DNA of 64,000 bases from Denitrificimonas halotolerans (GTDB taxonomy: Bacteria > Pseudomonadota > Gammaproteobacteria > Pseudomonadales > Pseudomonadaceae): the NCBI RefSeq assembly GCF_034259425.1, contig NZ_JAXIVU010000008.1, positions 1 to 64,000 of the forward strand, given 5' to 3'. The notes under the pieces are model-generated. The model did no database searches. It had not been told where the DNA came from and was given only the letters and a program-made list of their open reading frames with translations. This document shows positions 25,560-34,889 of the stretch, piece by piece (positions within the stretch are counted from its first letter, which is position 1; the number at the start of each line of letters is the position of its first letter). Position numbers and translations under genes: made by a program.

Positions 25560-26600
25560 ATGACATTCTCTGCCGATAACCCTTTTGCCCAACCTAAAAC
25601 GACGCCAAGCCATGCCAAGCGCTTAGCAGTAGCCCTCGTGGTAGCGGCATTGGCGCACTTGGCAGTGATTGTGCAGTTTAATGCTTCACCCAAGCCCCAA
25701 CCTCAACCTAGCACTCAACTGGATGTCACCTTGGTCAGCTTTAGCGCTGGCCAAAACACCACAGATCCCGATGCACCGGCACTGGATTCGCCCAGCACAC
25801 AGACTGCAACACCTGCACTAGAGGCTGCTCAACCTACTGCCCCTAGCACTGCGCCTGAGCCCAGCCCTGCTGCGCCATCTCAGCCCAAAGCCGAGCCCGC
25901 CGAGCCCAGCAAGCCTGCGGCTGCAGTCGTAGCGCCACACACTCAAACAACGCCTGCGGCGCCCAAACCCACGCCTCAAGCTGCACAGGCAACACCACCT
26001 CAACCACAACCCAAACCCCAAGCCGTGGTTCAGCCCAAGGCGGCACAACCGGTGGCCAAAGCACAACCCACGCCTCGGCCCAGCACTCAGCGGGCCACAC
26101 AACCTACACCCCCTGCCAAGCCAGCAGCGCCTCAGGCCCCCGCCACTGCAACCGGCACTCAACCCCTGTCGTTCAGCCGTGACCAGCTGTCCGCCAGCTT
26201 GGCCAAGATCCAAAGCCGTCAGTCGCTCAATGCACCCCACTCGCGCATCAGCCGTCATCAACGATCCACCGATCAACGTGATATCAGCTACTGGTACCGC
26301 GACGCCTGGCGTAAAAAAGTGGAGCGCATTGGTAACCTGAACTACCCTGACGCCGCCCGCCGCCAAGGCCTGTACGGACGTTTGCGCGTCCGGGTGCTGA
26401 TCAACCGCGACGGCTCACTGCAGCAGGCACAGATTGTGCAATCCTCTGGGCACGCCATCTTGGATCAAGGCGCACTCAATATCATCCGCATGTCGGCCCC
26501 TTACGCGCCTTTTAGCAATGAACTGGCGGCCAAATACGATCAAATCGAAATCATCCGTAACTGGTATTTCAACCGTGGCGACCGCCTGTCCAGTCAGTAA
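25560..26600 (+). CDS. tonB3: TonB-family energy transducer (TonB3-like)
   Basis: About 346-aa inner-membrane protein. One N-terminal helix (LAVALVVAALAHLAVIVQF), then a long Pro/Ala/Gln-rich periplasmic spacer (about 40-210, with many PKP/AQP/TP repeats), and a C-terminal TonB domain: RRQGLYGRLRVRVLINRDGS, GHAILDQGALNIIRMSAPYA and a final YFNRGDR. It couples the proton motive force via ExbBD to outer-membrane receptors. Position between gshB and algH equals that of P. aeruginosa tonB3, reported to be needed for twitching motility. ATG at 25560 preferred over TTG 25509. Confidence 0.9.
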   Translation: MTFSADNPFAQPKTTPSHAKRLAVALVVAALAHLAVIVQFNASPKPQPQPSTQLDVTLVSFSAGQNTTDPDAPALDSPSTQTATPALEAAQPTAPSTAPEPSPAAPSQPKAEPAEPSKPAAAVVAPHTQTTPAAPKPTPQAAQATPPQPQPKPQAVVQPKAAQPVAKAQPTPRPSTQRATQPTPPAKPAAPQAPATATGTQPLSFSRDQLSASLAKIQSRQSLNAPHSRISRHQRSTDQRDISYWYRDAWRKKVERIGNLNYPDAARRQGLYGRLRVRVLINRDGSLQQAQIVQSSGHAILDQGALNIIRMSAPYAPFSNELAAKYDQIEIIRNWYFNRGDRLSSQ

Positions 26601-26776
26601 CAGGCGCCCAGGCTAGCGCAGGAGCAGAAAACACAAGCCCGTTAAAACGATCGCTAGTAGGTTTGAGCACCTAAAAAAGCACCAACACTGGCGTGAAACT
26701 GATAAACCCGTCAATAATCTGCGATACTATTTAGGCTCCTTTTGAGCAGTCTCTTTATTCGCTTATTGGACATACT

Positions 26777-27343
26777 ATGACATCTAACTTTTTATCCCTT
26801 GTTGGACACTTTCTGATTGCCATGCCCACACTCACCGACCCTTTTTTCAAAGACTCAGTGGTGTACATCTTGGCCCATGATGCAGAAGGTGCGCTGGGGT
26901 TAACGGTTAACTTGCCTAGCGGCTTAAAACTCTCGGATGTGTATGAGCAATTGCAGCCAGACAAAGGACCACTGGACCCAGCCCATGATCAAGCGATTTT
27001 CATTGGTGGCCCCGTACAACCCCACGTCGGTTTTGTCCTGCACGAAGCCAAACACAACTATGCCGGCACCACCGCCTTTGGCGAGTTGGCCTTAACAGCC
27101 TCACAAGATGCCATCTTAGCGTTGGCCGAAGGCACCGGCCCCAACCCCAGCCTCCTCACCTTAGGTCATGCAGGTTGGAGCGCGGGCCAGTTGGAAAACG
27201 AGCTGCGTGAAAATGCCTGGCTGTCGTGCAAAGCCGATCCAAAGATTATTTTCTCCACCCCAGTGGAAGAGCGCCGCAGTGCGGCAGCCGCTTTATTGGG
27301 TGTTGATCTCGACCGTTTAAGCCACCACGTAGGTCATGCATGA
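26777..27343 (+). CDS. algH: YqgE/AlgH family protein
   Basis: 188-aa protein of the UPF0301 (YqgE/AlgH) family. The family core is clear: LVGHFLIAMPTLTDPFFKDS at the start, GALGLTVNLPSG, IFIGGPVQPHVGFVLH, and GHAGWSAGQLENELRENAWL. In P. aeruginosa algH was described as affecting alginate production; its biochemical role remains poorly defined. It overlaps ruvX by four bases (ATGA), matching the widely conserved yqgE-yqgF pair. Confidence 0.95.
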   Translation: MTSNFLSLVGHFLIAMPTLTDPFFKDSVVYILAHDAEGALGLTVNLPSGLKLSDVYEQLQPDKGPLDPAHDQAIFIGGPVQPHVGFVLHEAKHNYAGTTAFGELALTASQDAILALAEGTGPNPSLLTLGHAGWSAGQLENELRENAWLSCKADPKIIFSTPVEERRSAAAALLGVDLDRLSHHVGHA

Positions 27344-27789
27344 GTGATAAACACGCCACACCCCAATTACTTTTAGGTTTTGATTACGGCACCAAGCAAA
27401 TAGGGGTTGCCGTTGGGCAAATGGTCACTCAAAATGCCCGCGAATTATGTAATCTCAAAGCGCGCGATGGCATTCCCAACTGGGATGAAATTGAAGCTTT
27501 AATAAAAGAGTGGCAGCCCGACGCACTTGTTGTAGGATTGCCACTCAATATGGACGGCACGCCCAGCGATATGTGTGTGCGTGCGGAAAAATTTGCGCGC
27601 CGCTTAAACGGCCGTTTTAACTTACCTGTCCACACCCATGATGAACGCTTGACCACCTTTGAAGCCAAAGGCCAGCGTCTCTCACAAGGACAACAACGAG
27701 GCAGCTATAGAGAGCAACCTGTTGACGCCCTCGCAGCCGCTTTATTACTGCAAGGCTGGCTGGAGCAACACAGCACCAGCCGCTCTTGA
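27340..27789 (+). CDS. ruvX: Holliday junction resolvase-like protein RuvX/YqgF
   Basis: 149-aa RNase H-fold nuclease. Catalytic pattern: LGFDYGTKQIGVAVG (first Asp), VVGLPLNMDGT with the middle acidic region, THDERLTTFEA (Glu) and the last Asp in REQPVDALAAALLLQGWL. Members have been implicated in pre-16S rRNA 5'-end maturation and in Holliday-junction resolution. It overlaps algH by 4 bp and sits 18 bp ahead of pyrR, so the whole block is probably one transcript. Confidence 0.95.
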   Translation: MSDKHATPQLLLGFDYGTKQIGVAVGQMVTQNARELCNLKARDGIPNWDEIEALIKEWQPDALVVGLPLNMDGTPSDMCVRAEKFARRLNGRFNLPVHTHDERLTTFEAKGQRLSQGQQRGSYREQPVDALAAALLLQGWLEQHSTSRS

Positions 27790-27807
27790 TGCTTGGAGTT
27801 TAGTGCA

Positions 27808-28317
27808 ATGAACTTACCCGATACAGCTGTATTGATTCCACAAATAGCCCGTGAGCTAGAAGCTCACTTAAAGGCACAAAACATTGATGACCCGCGTTTT
27901 GTTGGTATCCATACCGGCGGTGTCTGGGTGGCCAATGAACTCCTCAAAGAGCTGGGCAGCGAAGAGCCGTTGGGCATTCTCAATGTCTCTTTTTACCGCG
28001 ATGACTTCAGCCGCCGCGGCTTGCACCCACAAGTGCGCCCATCACAACTGCCATTTGATATCGAAAACCAACACTTGGTACTCATTGACGACGTACTCAT
28101 GAGTGGCCGCACCATTCGCGCCGCCCTCAACGAAATTTTCGACTATGGCCGTCCTGCCAGTGTCACCTTAGTGTGCCTGCTGGACTTAAACGCCCGCGAA
28201 CTACCGATCCGTCCGGACATTGTCGGTGAAACGCTTTCACTTGAACGAAATCAGCGGGTAAAATTAACCGGACCCGAACCGTTGGCCATCCAACTGCAAA
28301 CCATCGACCACCTATAG
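27808..28317 (+). CDS. pyrR: PyrR bifunctional regulator/uracil phosphoribosyltransferase
   Basis: 169-aa type I phosphoribosyltransferase-fold protein. The PRPP loop VLIDDVLMSGRTIRAAL and the hood/flexible region SFYRDDFSRRG are family features. In Bacillus PyrR attenuates pyr transcription by RNA binding; in Pseudomonas it has been described as a regulator of pyrB with a different mechanism. No antiterminator/terminator pair is visible in the short pyrR-pyrB spacer (12 bp). ATG 27808 with GGAG nine bases upstream is preferred over TTG 27793. Confidence 0.95.
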   Translation: MNLPDTAVLIPQIARELEAHLKAQNIDDPRFVGIHTGGVWVANELLKELGSEEPLGILNVSFYRDDFSRRGLHPQVRPSQLPFDIENQHLVLIDDVLMSGRTIRAALNEIFDYGRPASVTLVCLLDLNARELPIRPDIVGETLSLERNQRVKLTGPEPLAIQLQTIDHL

Positions 28318-28329
28318 AGTACCTACGCA

Positions 28330-29340
28330 ATGACGCCTCCCTCACTAACGTGCCCGTTGCAGCTGAACGACCATGGTCGTTTGCGCCACTTCCTTTCTCT
28401 CGACGGCCTGCCTCGCAGCATGCTGACCGAAATTTTAGATACCGCCGACTCTTTTCTTGAAGTCGGCGCACGTGCGGTGAAAAAAGTTCCTTTAATGCGC
28501 GGTATGACCGTCTGCAACGTGTTCTTTGAAAACTCCACCCGCACCCGTACCACCTTTGAGCTGGCGGCCAAGCGTCTGTCAGCGGACGTCATCAGCTTGG
28601 ACGTCACCACCTCATCCACCAGCAAAGGTGAAACCCTCACCGACACCTTGCGCACCCTTGAAGCCATGGCCGCCGACATGTTTGTTGTGCGCCACTCAGA
28701 CTCAGGTGCAGCGCACTTTATCGCCGAACACGTCAGCCCAAACGTTGCCGTGATCAACGGCGGTGATGGCCGTCATGCACACCCCACCCAAGGCATGCTG
28801 GATATGTTGGCGATTCGTCGACACAAAGGCGATGTGGAAAACCTGAAAGTTGCCATCGTCGGTGACATTTTGCACTCACGTGTAGCCCGCTCCAACATGC
28901 TGGCACTGAAAACCCTCGGTTGCCCAGACATCCGCGTGATTGCTCCAAAAACCCTGCTGCCAATCGGCATTGAACAATATGGCGTGAACGTTTACACCGA
29001 CATCAACGAAGGTTTAAAAGGTGTAGATGTGATCATCATGCTGCGCCTGCAACGCGAGCGCATGCAAGGTGGCCTGCTGCCGAGCCAAGGTGAGTTCTAC
29101 CGCTTGTACGGTCTCACCGAACAACGCCTCGCCCTGGCCCACCCTGAAGCCATCGTCCTGCACCCTGGCCCGGTCAACCGTGGTGTAGAAATTGACTCCG
29201 CTGTTGCTGACTGTGATCGCTCCGTGATCCTTAACCAAGTCACCTACGGTATTGCCATTCGTATGGCAGTTTTGTCCATGACCATGAGCGGTCAAAACGA
29301 ACAACGCGCACTAGATGCAGAAAAGCAGGAGTCACGTTAA
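28330..29340 (+). CDS. pyrB: Aspartate carbamoyltransferase catalytic subunit
   Basis: 336-aa enzyme of the first committed step of pyrimidine synthesis (carbamoyl phosphate plus aspartate to carbamoyl aspartate). Carbamoyl-phosphate motif FFENSTRTRTTFELAAKRL near 66, TSSTSKGET loop, GDGRHAHPTQGMLDM with the HPTQ motif, and LHPGPVNRGVE near the C-terminus. The N-terminal ~15-residue extension is typical of pseudomonad class A ATCases, which form a dodecamer with the inactive DHOase encoded next. Its TAA overlaps the pyrC' ATG by one base (TAATG). Confidence 0.98.
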   Translation: MTPPSLTCPLQLNDHGRLRHFLSLDGLPRSMLTEILDTADSFLEVGARAVKKVPLMRGMTVCNVFFENSTRTRTTFELAAKRLSADVISLDVTTSSTSKGETLTDTLRTLEAMAADMFVVRHSDSGAAHFIAEHVSPNVAVINGGDGRHAHPTQGMLDMLAIRRHKGDVENLKVAIVGDILHSRVARSNMLALKTLGCPDIRVIAPKTLLPIGIEQYGVNVYTDINEGLKGVDVIIMLRLQRERMQGGLLPSQGEFYRLYGLTEQRLALAHPEAIVLHPGPVNRGVEIDSAVADCDRSVILNQVTYGIAIRMAVLSMTMSGQNEQRALDAEKQESR

Positions 29341-30614
29341 TGCACATTCAGATTCACGGTGCCCGCTTAATTGATCCTGCCAGCAAAACGGATCAACAAG
29401 CCGATATTTTCATTCGCAGCGGTAAAATCATCGCCATTGGCGAAGCCCCACGCGACTTTGTCGCCGACCATATGATTGATGGTAACGGCCTGATTGCAGC
29501 CCCAGGCTTGGTCGACGTTGCAGCCTCGCTACGTGAACCGGGCTACAGCCGCAAAGGCACCATTGCCAGCGAAACCCGCGCTGCAGCGGCCGGTGGTATC
29601 ACCAGCTTATGCTGCACCCCGCACACCAAGCCGATTCTTGACACCCCAGCGGTGGTGGAATTGATCTTGGATAAAGCCCGTGATGAAGGCTCCACCAAAG
29701 TGTTTCCTTTAGGTGCCTTCAGTCAGGGTTTAGAAGGCGAGCAATTGGCAGAAATCTTCACGCTACACAAAGCCGGCTGCGTTGCCTTCAGCAATGGTTT
29801 GGTGCAGTTTAAGAACAACCGCGTTTTACGCCGCGCCATGGAATATGCCGCCACCTTTGATTTAACCGTGGTATTGAAATCACAAGATTCTGATCTGGCC
29901 GAATGCGGTATCGCCCATGAAGGCCCAGTGGCCAACTTCCGTGGTTTAGCGGGCATTCCAGAAACCGCCGAAACTGTAGCTCTGGCTCGTGACTTACTCT
30001 TAGTTGAGCAAAGCGGTGTGCGTGCCCACTTCAGTCAAATCACCACAGCACGCGGTGCTCAACTGATTGCAAAAGCACAAGCACGCGGCCTGCCAGTGAC
30101 CGCTGACGTGGCCATGTATCAATTGATCCTCACCGATGAAGGCCTCGCGGATTTCTCTAGCCTCTACCACGTGCAGCCACCGATTCGTTCCTATGAAGAT
30201 CGACAAGGCCTGCGCGAAGCGGTGAAAAGCGGTGTGATCAGTGCCATTGCCAGCCATCACCAGCCGCACGAAGACGATGCCAAATTGGACCCTTTTGCTG
30301 CCACCGAGCCCGGCATCAGCAGCATTGAACTCTTGTTACCACTGGCGTTAAGCCTCGTGGAAGAAGGCGTGTTTGATCTGCCGACTGCTCTAGAACGCCT
30401 CACCTGCGGTCCAGCCAAAGCCCTTGGCTTAAAGGCCGGCACCTTGGCCGTCGGCACCGATGCCGACATCGTACTCTTTGACCCTAAAGGGCAAACAGTC
30501 GTCGGGGAAAGCTGGCAGTCCAAAGGCAGCAACTGCCCCTTCATGGGTCACGTGCTCCCTGGCGCGGTACGCTACACCATCCTCAACGGTCGCATCACCC
30601 ATAAAAACGTCTAA
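29340..30614 (+). CDS. pyrC': Inactive dihydroorotase-like ATCase partner (PyrC')
   Basis: 424-aa amidohydrolase-fold protein homologous to dihydroorotase but lacking catalytic zinc ligands. The position that reads H-x-H in active enzymes (PGLVDxHxHLREPG) is PGLVDVAASLREPG here, and the later metal site is degraded (CCTPHTKP is present, but FSQITTARGAQ stands where an H-x-H normally occurs). In pseudomonads this subunit has no DHOase activity but is required for assembly of the PyrB holoenzyme; the true dihydroorotase is encoded elsewhere. Coupled to pyrB by a one-base overlap and ended by a strong terminator at 30621-30655. Confidence 0.93.
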   Translation: MHIQIHGARLIDPASKTDQQADIFIRSGKIIAIGEAPRDFVADHMIDGNGLIAAPGLVDVAASLREPGYSRKGTIASETRAAAAGGITSLCCTPHTKPILDTPAVVELILDKARDEGSTKVFPLGAFSQGLEGEQLAEIFTLHKAGCVAFSNGLVQFKNNRVLRRAMEYAATFDLTVVLKSQDSDLAECGIAHEGPVANFRGLAGIPETAETVALARDLLLVEQSGVRAHFSQITTARGAQLIAKAQARGLPVTADVAMYQLILTDEGLADFSSLYHVQPPIRSYEDRQGLREAVKSGVISAIASHHQPHEDDAKLDPFAATEPGISSIELLLPLALSLVEEGVFDLPTALERLTCGPAKALGLKAGTLAVGTDADIVLFDPKGQTVVGESWQSKGSNCPFMGHVLPGAVRYTILNGRITHKNV

Positions 30615-30620
30615 ACCGTC

Positions 30621-30655
30621 CCGACCTACAGCGCCCCTGTAGGTCGGTCATTTTT
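30621..30655 (+). terminator. Terminator of the pyr operon
   Basis: An 11-bp perfect stem CCGACCTACAG / CTGTAGGTCGG with a five-base loop, followed by TCATTTTT, starts seven bases after the pyrC' stop. The stem's GACCTACA / TGTAGGTC arms match the core of the REP-like palindromes found at 49.6 and 51.4 kb. Confidence 0.85.
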
Positions 30656-31037
30656 GGCGAACAGGTGCCTCCTGAATCCGGCACCTAGCAGCCGACCAAA
30701 ACGCCCCATCAACAGCCCACTCAACCAACAGCTCGTAAACACACCACCGGCCAAGCCCTGCCCTTGTTCGCTAAAATGGTTCGCTAAAAAGCCGCTCAAC
30801 ATGGCTCAGCAACAACGCCCGCAACAAAAAACACAAAAACATGTATAAATCGTCCGATAAAGTCTTCTAAAATAAAATCCATCCGGATATTAAGCATCCA
30901 AACTTACAGCCTGACCTGCTAAGGTCATAGCTCGAACCACAGCAGCAGCCAAATAAAAGCTGTTAACCTCAGAATCCACGCAGCGCGTTCAGCGCCACCT
31001 TGCTGATGCGTTATCGCTCATCCACAGGAGGACTGCC
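30656..31037. other. glmS upstream region, no gene seen
   Basis: About 380 bp between the pyr terminator and glmS. Short frames here lack recognisable features. It must hold the glmS promoter; the AT-rich segment around 30855-30895 is the likeliest place. No glmS ribozyme is expected in this group and none was recognised. A strong AGGAGG precedes the glmS ATG. Confidence 0.4.
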
Positions 31038-32873
31038 ATGTGCGGAATTGTTGGTGCCATCGCAGAACGTAACGTCAGTGCAATTTTACTTGAAGGCCTC
31101 AAACGCCTTGAATACCGCGGCTATGACAGCGCTGGAATGGCCGTTTATTCACCGCAACAACAGCTGCAACGGGTGCGTCGCCTTGGTAAAGTGGCGGAGT
31201 TGGAAGCAGCCCTCAAAGCGCAACCACTGCCAGGCACCTTAGGCATCGCCCACACGCGTTGGGCCACCCATGGCGCACCCAGCGAAGCCAATGCCCACCC
31301 ACACTTTTCCAATCAAGAAATCGCTGTGGTGCACAACGGCATCATTGAAAACCACCAGAGCCTGCGCGGCACATTGCAAGCCGAGGGTTATACCTTCACG
31401 TCGCAAACCGACACTGAAACCATTGTCCACCTGCTGCATCACCTGCAAAAATCCCAACCCGACCTGCTCGAAGCACTGCGTATCGCCGTAGGCCAACTGC
31501 ATGGCGCTTACGGCTTGGCGCTGATCAGCAGCAAAGAACCTGAGCGCATCTTAGCCGCCCGCAGTGGCAGTCCTTTGGTTGTAGGATTAGGCATTGGAGA
31601 AAACTTTTTAGCCTCAGACCCACTGGCCCTGCGCCAAGTAACGGACCGTTTTATCTACCTTGAAGAAGGCGACATTGCCGTCATCGAGCGCCAGCGCGTA
31701 CAGATTTGGGATGCGCATAATAATCCTGTTGAACGCCCTGTCGTGCTCTATAACGAACCGGCTGAAAGCTCGGAAAAAGGCAGCTACCGCCACTTCATGC
31801 TCAAAGAAATTGATGAGCAGCCACAAGCAGTTCAACGCACCTTAGCCGACCGTTTAGCCGCAGATCATGTGCTGCCCGAAGCCTTCGGGGCAGAGGCCAG
31901 CGCGCTGTTTAAACAGGTTAAAAACATTCAAATTGTGGCCTGCGGCACCAGCTATCACGCCGGTATGGTGGCCCGTTACTGGATCGAAAGCCTGACCAAC
32001 ACCCCTTGCCAAGTGGAAGTGGCCAGCGAATTTCGCTATCGCCATGTAGCAGTGCAGCCCGGCACCTTATTTGTCAGCATTTCTCAGTCCGGTGAAACCG
32101 CCGACACCCTCGCGGCCCTCAGGCACAGTAAAGACAACAACTACCTCGGCAGCTTAGCCATTTGTAATGTCGGCACCAGCTCACTGGTACGCGAGTCTGA
32201 CCTCGTCTTACTGACCCGCGCAGGCCCCGAAATTGGCGTGGCGTCCACCAAAGCTTTCACCACTCAGTTGGTGGGTTTATTACTGCTCACCTTAGCCCTT
32301 GGCCGTGCGCAAAACAGCCTCGATACCGAACAAGAAAGCAGCATCATTGCAGCCCTGCGCAACCTGCCAAAAATCCTCAACGATACCTTGGCCCTCAGCA
32401 CCAGCATCGAGCAACTTGCCCAATGCTTTGCGGAAAAACACCATGCTCTGTTTTTAGGCCGTGGCGAACAATACCCAGTGGCGTTAGAAGGTGCGCTGAA
32501 ACTGAAGGAAATTTCCTATATCCATGCTGAGGCCTATCCAGCCGGCGAGCTCAAGCACGGCCCATTGGCGCTCGTCGACAGTGAAATGCCGGTGATTGCC
32601 GTTGCACCCAATAACGATTTATTGGAAAAACTCAAATCCAACCTGCAAGAGGTCAGCGCCCGTGGTGGACAGTTGTTTGTCTTTGCCGACAGCAGCGTGC
32701 CATTCATTGAAGATACACAAACCCGCGTGATCAAAGTACCCAGTATCCACCCTACTTTGGCACCCATCCTCTACACCGTGGTGTTACAACTGTTGTCCTA
32801 CCACGTCGCCGTGTTAAAAGGCACCGACGTCGACCAACCCCGTAACTTAGCAAAATCAGTTACGGTGGAATAA
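31038..32873 (+). CDS. glmS: Glutamine--fructose-6-phosphate aminotransferase (isomerizing)
   Basis: 611-aa enzyme making glucosamine-6-phosphate for peptidoglycan, LPS and sugar nucleotides. N-terminal glutaminase starts MCGIVGAIAERN with nucleophile Cys2, and has LEYRGYDSAGMAV, THGAPSEANAHPH and HNGIIENH. The two C-terminal SIS domains contain CGTSYHAGMVARYW, SISQSGETADTLAAL and the end AVLKGTDVDQPRNLAKSVTVE. Preceded by AGGAGG. It supplies the precursor of UDP-GlcNAc, the starting sugar for the bacillosamine pathway encoded at 44-48.8 kb. Confidence 0.98.
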   Translation: MCGIVGAIAERNVSAILLEGLKRLEYRGYDSAGMAVYSPQQQLQRVRRLGKVAELEAALKAQPLPGTLGIAHTRWATHGAPSEANAHPHFSNQEIAVVHNGIIENHQSLRGTLQAEGYTFTSQTDTETIVHLLHHLQKSQPDLLEALRIAVGQLHGAYGLALISSKEPERILAARSGSPLVVGLGIGENFLASDPLALRQVTDRFIYLEEGDIAVIERQRVQIWDAHNNPVERPVVLYNEPAESSEKGSYRHFMLKEIDEQPQAVQRTLADRLAADHVLPEAFGAEASALFKQVKNIQIVACGTSYHAGMVARYWIESLTNTPCQVEVASEFRYRHVAVQPGTLFVSISQSGETADTLAALRHSKDNNYLGSLAICNVGTSSLVRESDLVLLTRAGPEIGVASTKAFTTQLVGLLLLTLALGRAQNSLDTEQESSIIAALRNLPKILNDTLALSTSIEQLAQCFAEKHHALFLGRGEQYPVALEGALKLKEISYIHAEAYPAGELKHGPLALVDSEMPVIAVAPNNDLLEKLKSNLQEVSARGGQLFVFADSSVPFIEDTQTRVIKVPSIHPTLAPILYTVVLQLLSYHVAVLKGTDVDQPRNLAKSVTVE

Positions 32874-32970
32874 AACCGGTGGTGGCTCTGAGTGGATCTG
32901 TAGTTTGATAATAAAGTTGGTCACTCAACAATACAGTGATTCACTCAACCACCAACCGTTTGCTGTGCTG

Positions 32971-33480
32971 TTAACGCAGTTGTTGCATGATTTGTGCGGT
33001 GTGTGCTTCGTTTTGAGTGGCCATGAGTAAGGTACCACTGGTGACAGGCTCGTCGATTTTAGCAACACTGACCAGTTGGTTACGGGCGCTGAATAAGAAG
33101 AACTTACCCACAGACTTTTTCGTCAGCTCTGCCAGTTTTTTCTTACCGGCTTCTGTCATTTCAAACAGCAAGAATGTTTGCCCATCTTCGGCCTGGACTG
33201 GAGCCACGCTGACCATATCAGCTTGGGTCAGTACAGGCTGCGGTGCAGCGTAGAGTTTAGTGTTTTCACCTAGATCCAAAGTTAACAGCTCAGGGTTTGC
33301 TTCCTGCTGCGCCAAGTGAACAGTAAACACATTCTGTGTGGCTTGTTGACTCGCCTGCTCTGCAGTCTGAGCCGGTGTAGGTGTTGCTGCAGCTTGCTGC
33401 TCCCCAGTGGTTTGACAACCTGCAATCAAGGCTAAACCTAGGGCTAAACCAGCAAGTTTAAATGGCATCTTAGTCAACAT
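32971..33480 (-). CDS. Lipoprotein with SecD P1-head-like domain
   Basis: 169-aa predicted lipoprotein with a lipobox at LALIAGC (Cys22). A low-complexity Ala/Gln/Thr linker runs to about 50, then a globular part. The segment LFEMTEAGKKKLAELTKKSV followed by GKFFLFSARNQLVSVAKIDEPVTSG resembles the first periplasmic 'head' subdomain of SecD in pattern and length. Resemblance is by eye. It may be a periplasmic chaperone-like or envelope protein; function unknown. Single gene, convergent with glmS. Confidence 0.7.
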   Translation of the reverse strand: MLTKMPFKLAGLALGLALIAGCQTTGEQQAAATPTPAQTAEQASQQATQNVFTVHLAQQEANPELLTLDLGENTKLYAAPQPVLTQADMVSVAPVQAEDGQTFLLFEMTEAGKKKLAELTKKSVGKFFLFSARNQLVSVAKIDEPVTSGTLLMATQNEAHTAQIMQQLR

Positions 33481-33821
33481 ATCCTCTCCCTATACGACAC
33501 AACACAATCGCTCTGCCGTTCATGATTTTTAAAACTATGACGTGCACAGCATAGACCTAATCTCAGGCAGCGAACAAGGGCATGAGTTCAATATCATCAG
33601 CACTCACACCTACATTATTTTTCGCGCTACGAAGCCGGCACCGGACCGATCATTTACACATGGCACATAATAACACTTGTATCACAGTACAAACTGTGTG
33701 CTTATAGACGCATTGCCCACCACCCTCAGCTGCTGCACACAACCGCAGCTGACTCACAGTTCAGCACCCCCGTACACCTGCTATACCTCATACAATGCTC
33801 TACCCAACACGGAGAGACAGG
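33481..33821. other. Intergenic region between divergent genes
   Basis: About 340 bp between the divergent lipoprotein and ATP-grasp genes. No gene seen. It contains a 16-bp palindrome CACAGT-ACAA-ACTGTG (33683-33698) in an AT-rich promoter-like region, a possible regulator site but without further support. Confidence 0.4.
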
Positions 33822-34889
33822 ATGCAGCCTACGTTAAAAATCAGGTCTATTGCTAAACGCACCATCCATGCAGCGGTCGAGGCGCGCTACCACGCCATGC
33901 ACAAAAAACATGCACAGCAAGTGCTGCATAACATTGAGCTCGACCAAGGCAAACTGCCGCCAAGTCTCAAAGCACAATGCGACCACTATGCACAACAACG
34001 GCTTGGGCATCGCAAATATGCGCCATGGCTGTACGTCTATGCGGCCATGCAAGGCACCTTTAAAGACGGCTGGCTGCCATGCAATTATTACGGCCATGCC
34101 ATTGTGCGCGATATTGATCAAGGCTACGGCACAATCAGCGATCTGAAACCCTTAACCAACCGACTGCTACTCAGCAACCAACTGCCCGACCTGCTCTATG
34201 TCAACAACGGTTATTTAATCGAACCGAATAACTATCACATCGTCTCCAACGCACGCGCCACACAACTGTTATTTGACGAAAACAGCCAAGTGATTTTTAA
34301 ACCCAATGCCTCCATCCAAGGCAAGGGCGTGCGCCTCTACAGCCAAGCACAATGGGCGCAAGCACGGCCGGTGAGCAATGGAGTGGTGCAAAAAATCATT
34401 CAGCAACATGATTTTTTTGATGCACTGTTTCCACACCCTGGCGCCACCCTACGCATCACCACCGGCTTAGATGCCACGGGGCAAGCCAGTGTACGCGCCG
34501 CCTATTTAAGACTGGGCCGAAGCCAACACAACAGCGCCACTCACGTACAAAGCAACAGCGCCGTGCGCATTGCCGTAGACCTGCACAGCGGCGCCCTCGC
34601 CAACACAGGTTACTTAGCCAACTGGCGCAGCTGCGAACGCCACCCCGACAGCCACGCAGGCTTTCAGGGCCAAGTGATTCCTGTATTTGCCCAAGCCTGC
34701 CGCACCGTTGAGCAACTGCACAACCGTTACCCCTTTGTCTTAACCATCGGCTGGGACGTGAGCATTAATCAGCAAGCACAGGTGGAAATTATGGAGTGGA
34801 ACACCGCACACAACGACATTAAATTCAGCGAAGCCAGCCAAGGCCCCTGCTTTAAAGACATTCTGGACTTGAGCCTGCAACGGCCTTAG
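33822..34889 (+). CDS. Sugar-transfer associated ATP-grasp family protein
   Basis: About 355-aa protein of the ATPgrasp_ST type. ATP-grasp features: FKPNASIQGKGVRLY (phosphate-binding Lys/Gly-rich loop), TLRITTGLDATG, RLGRSQHNSAT, AVRIAVDLHSGA, and the metal-binding end IGWDVSINQQAQVEIMEWNT. Family members are often found in polysaccharide gene clusters and are thought to ligate amino acids or similar groups to sugars. Here it stands alone, 10 kb from the glycan locus. ATG 33822 follows GGAG by seven bases; an upstream ATG at 33795 lacks a site. Confidence 0.75.
   Translation: MQPTLKIRSIAKRTIHAAVEARYHAMHKKHAQQVLHNIELDQGKLPPSLKAQCDHYAQQRLGHRKYAPWLYVYAAMQGTFKDGWLPCNYYGHAIVRDIDQGYGTISDLKPLTNRLLLSNQLPDLLYVNNGYLIEPNNYHIVSNARATQLLFDENSQVIFKPNASIQGKGVRLYSQAQWAQARPVSNGVVQKIIQQHDFFDALFPHPGATLRITTGLDATGQASVRAAYLRLGRSQHNSATHVQSNSAVRIAVDLHSGALANTGYLANWRSCERHPDSHAGFQGQVIPVFAQACRTVEQLHNRYPFVLTIGWDVSINQQAQVEIMEWNTAHNDIKFSEASQGPCFKDILDLSLQRP

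Noticed and set aside
25818..26366. Minus-strand 182-codon frame opposite tonB3
   Set aside because: Arises from the Pro/Ala-rich low-complexity spacer of TonB read in reverse (Gly/Arg/Leu/Cys-rich); no start or family support.
30654..30848. 64-codon plus-strand frame after the pyr terminator
   Set aside because: Low-complexity Pro/Lys/Asn composition, no ribosome binding site, no family resemblance.
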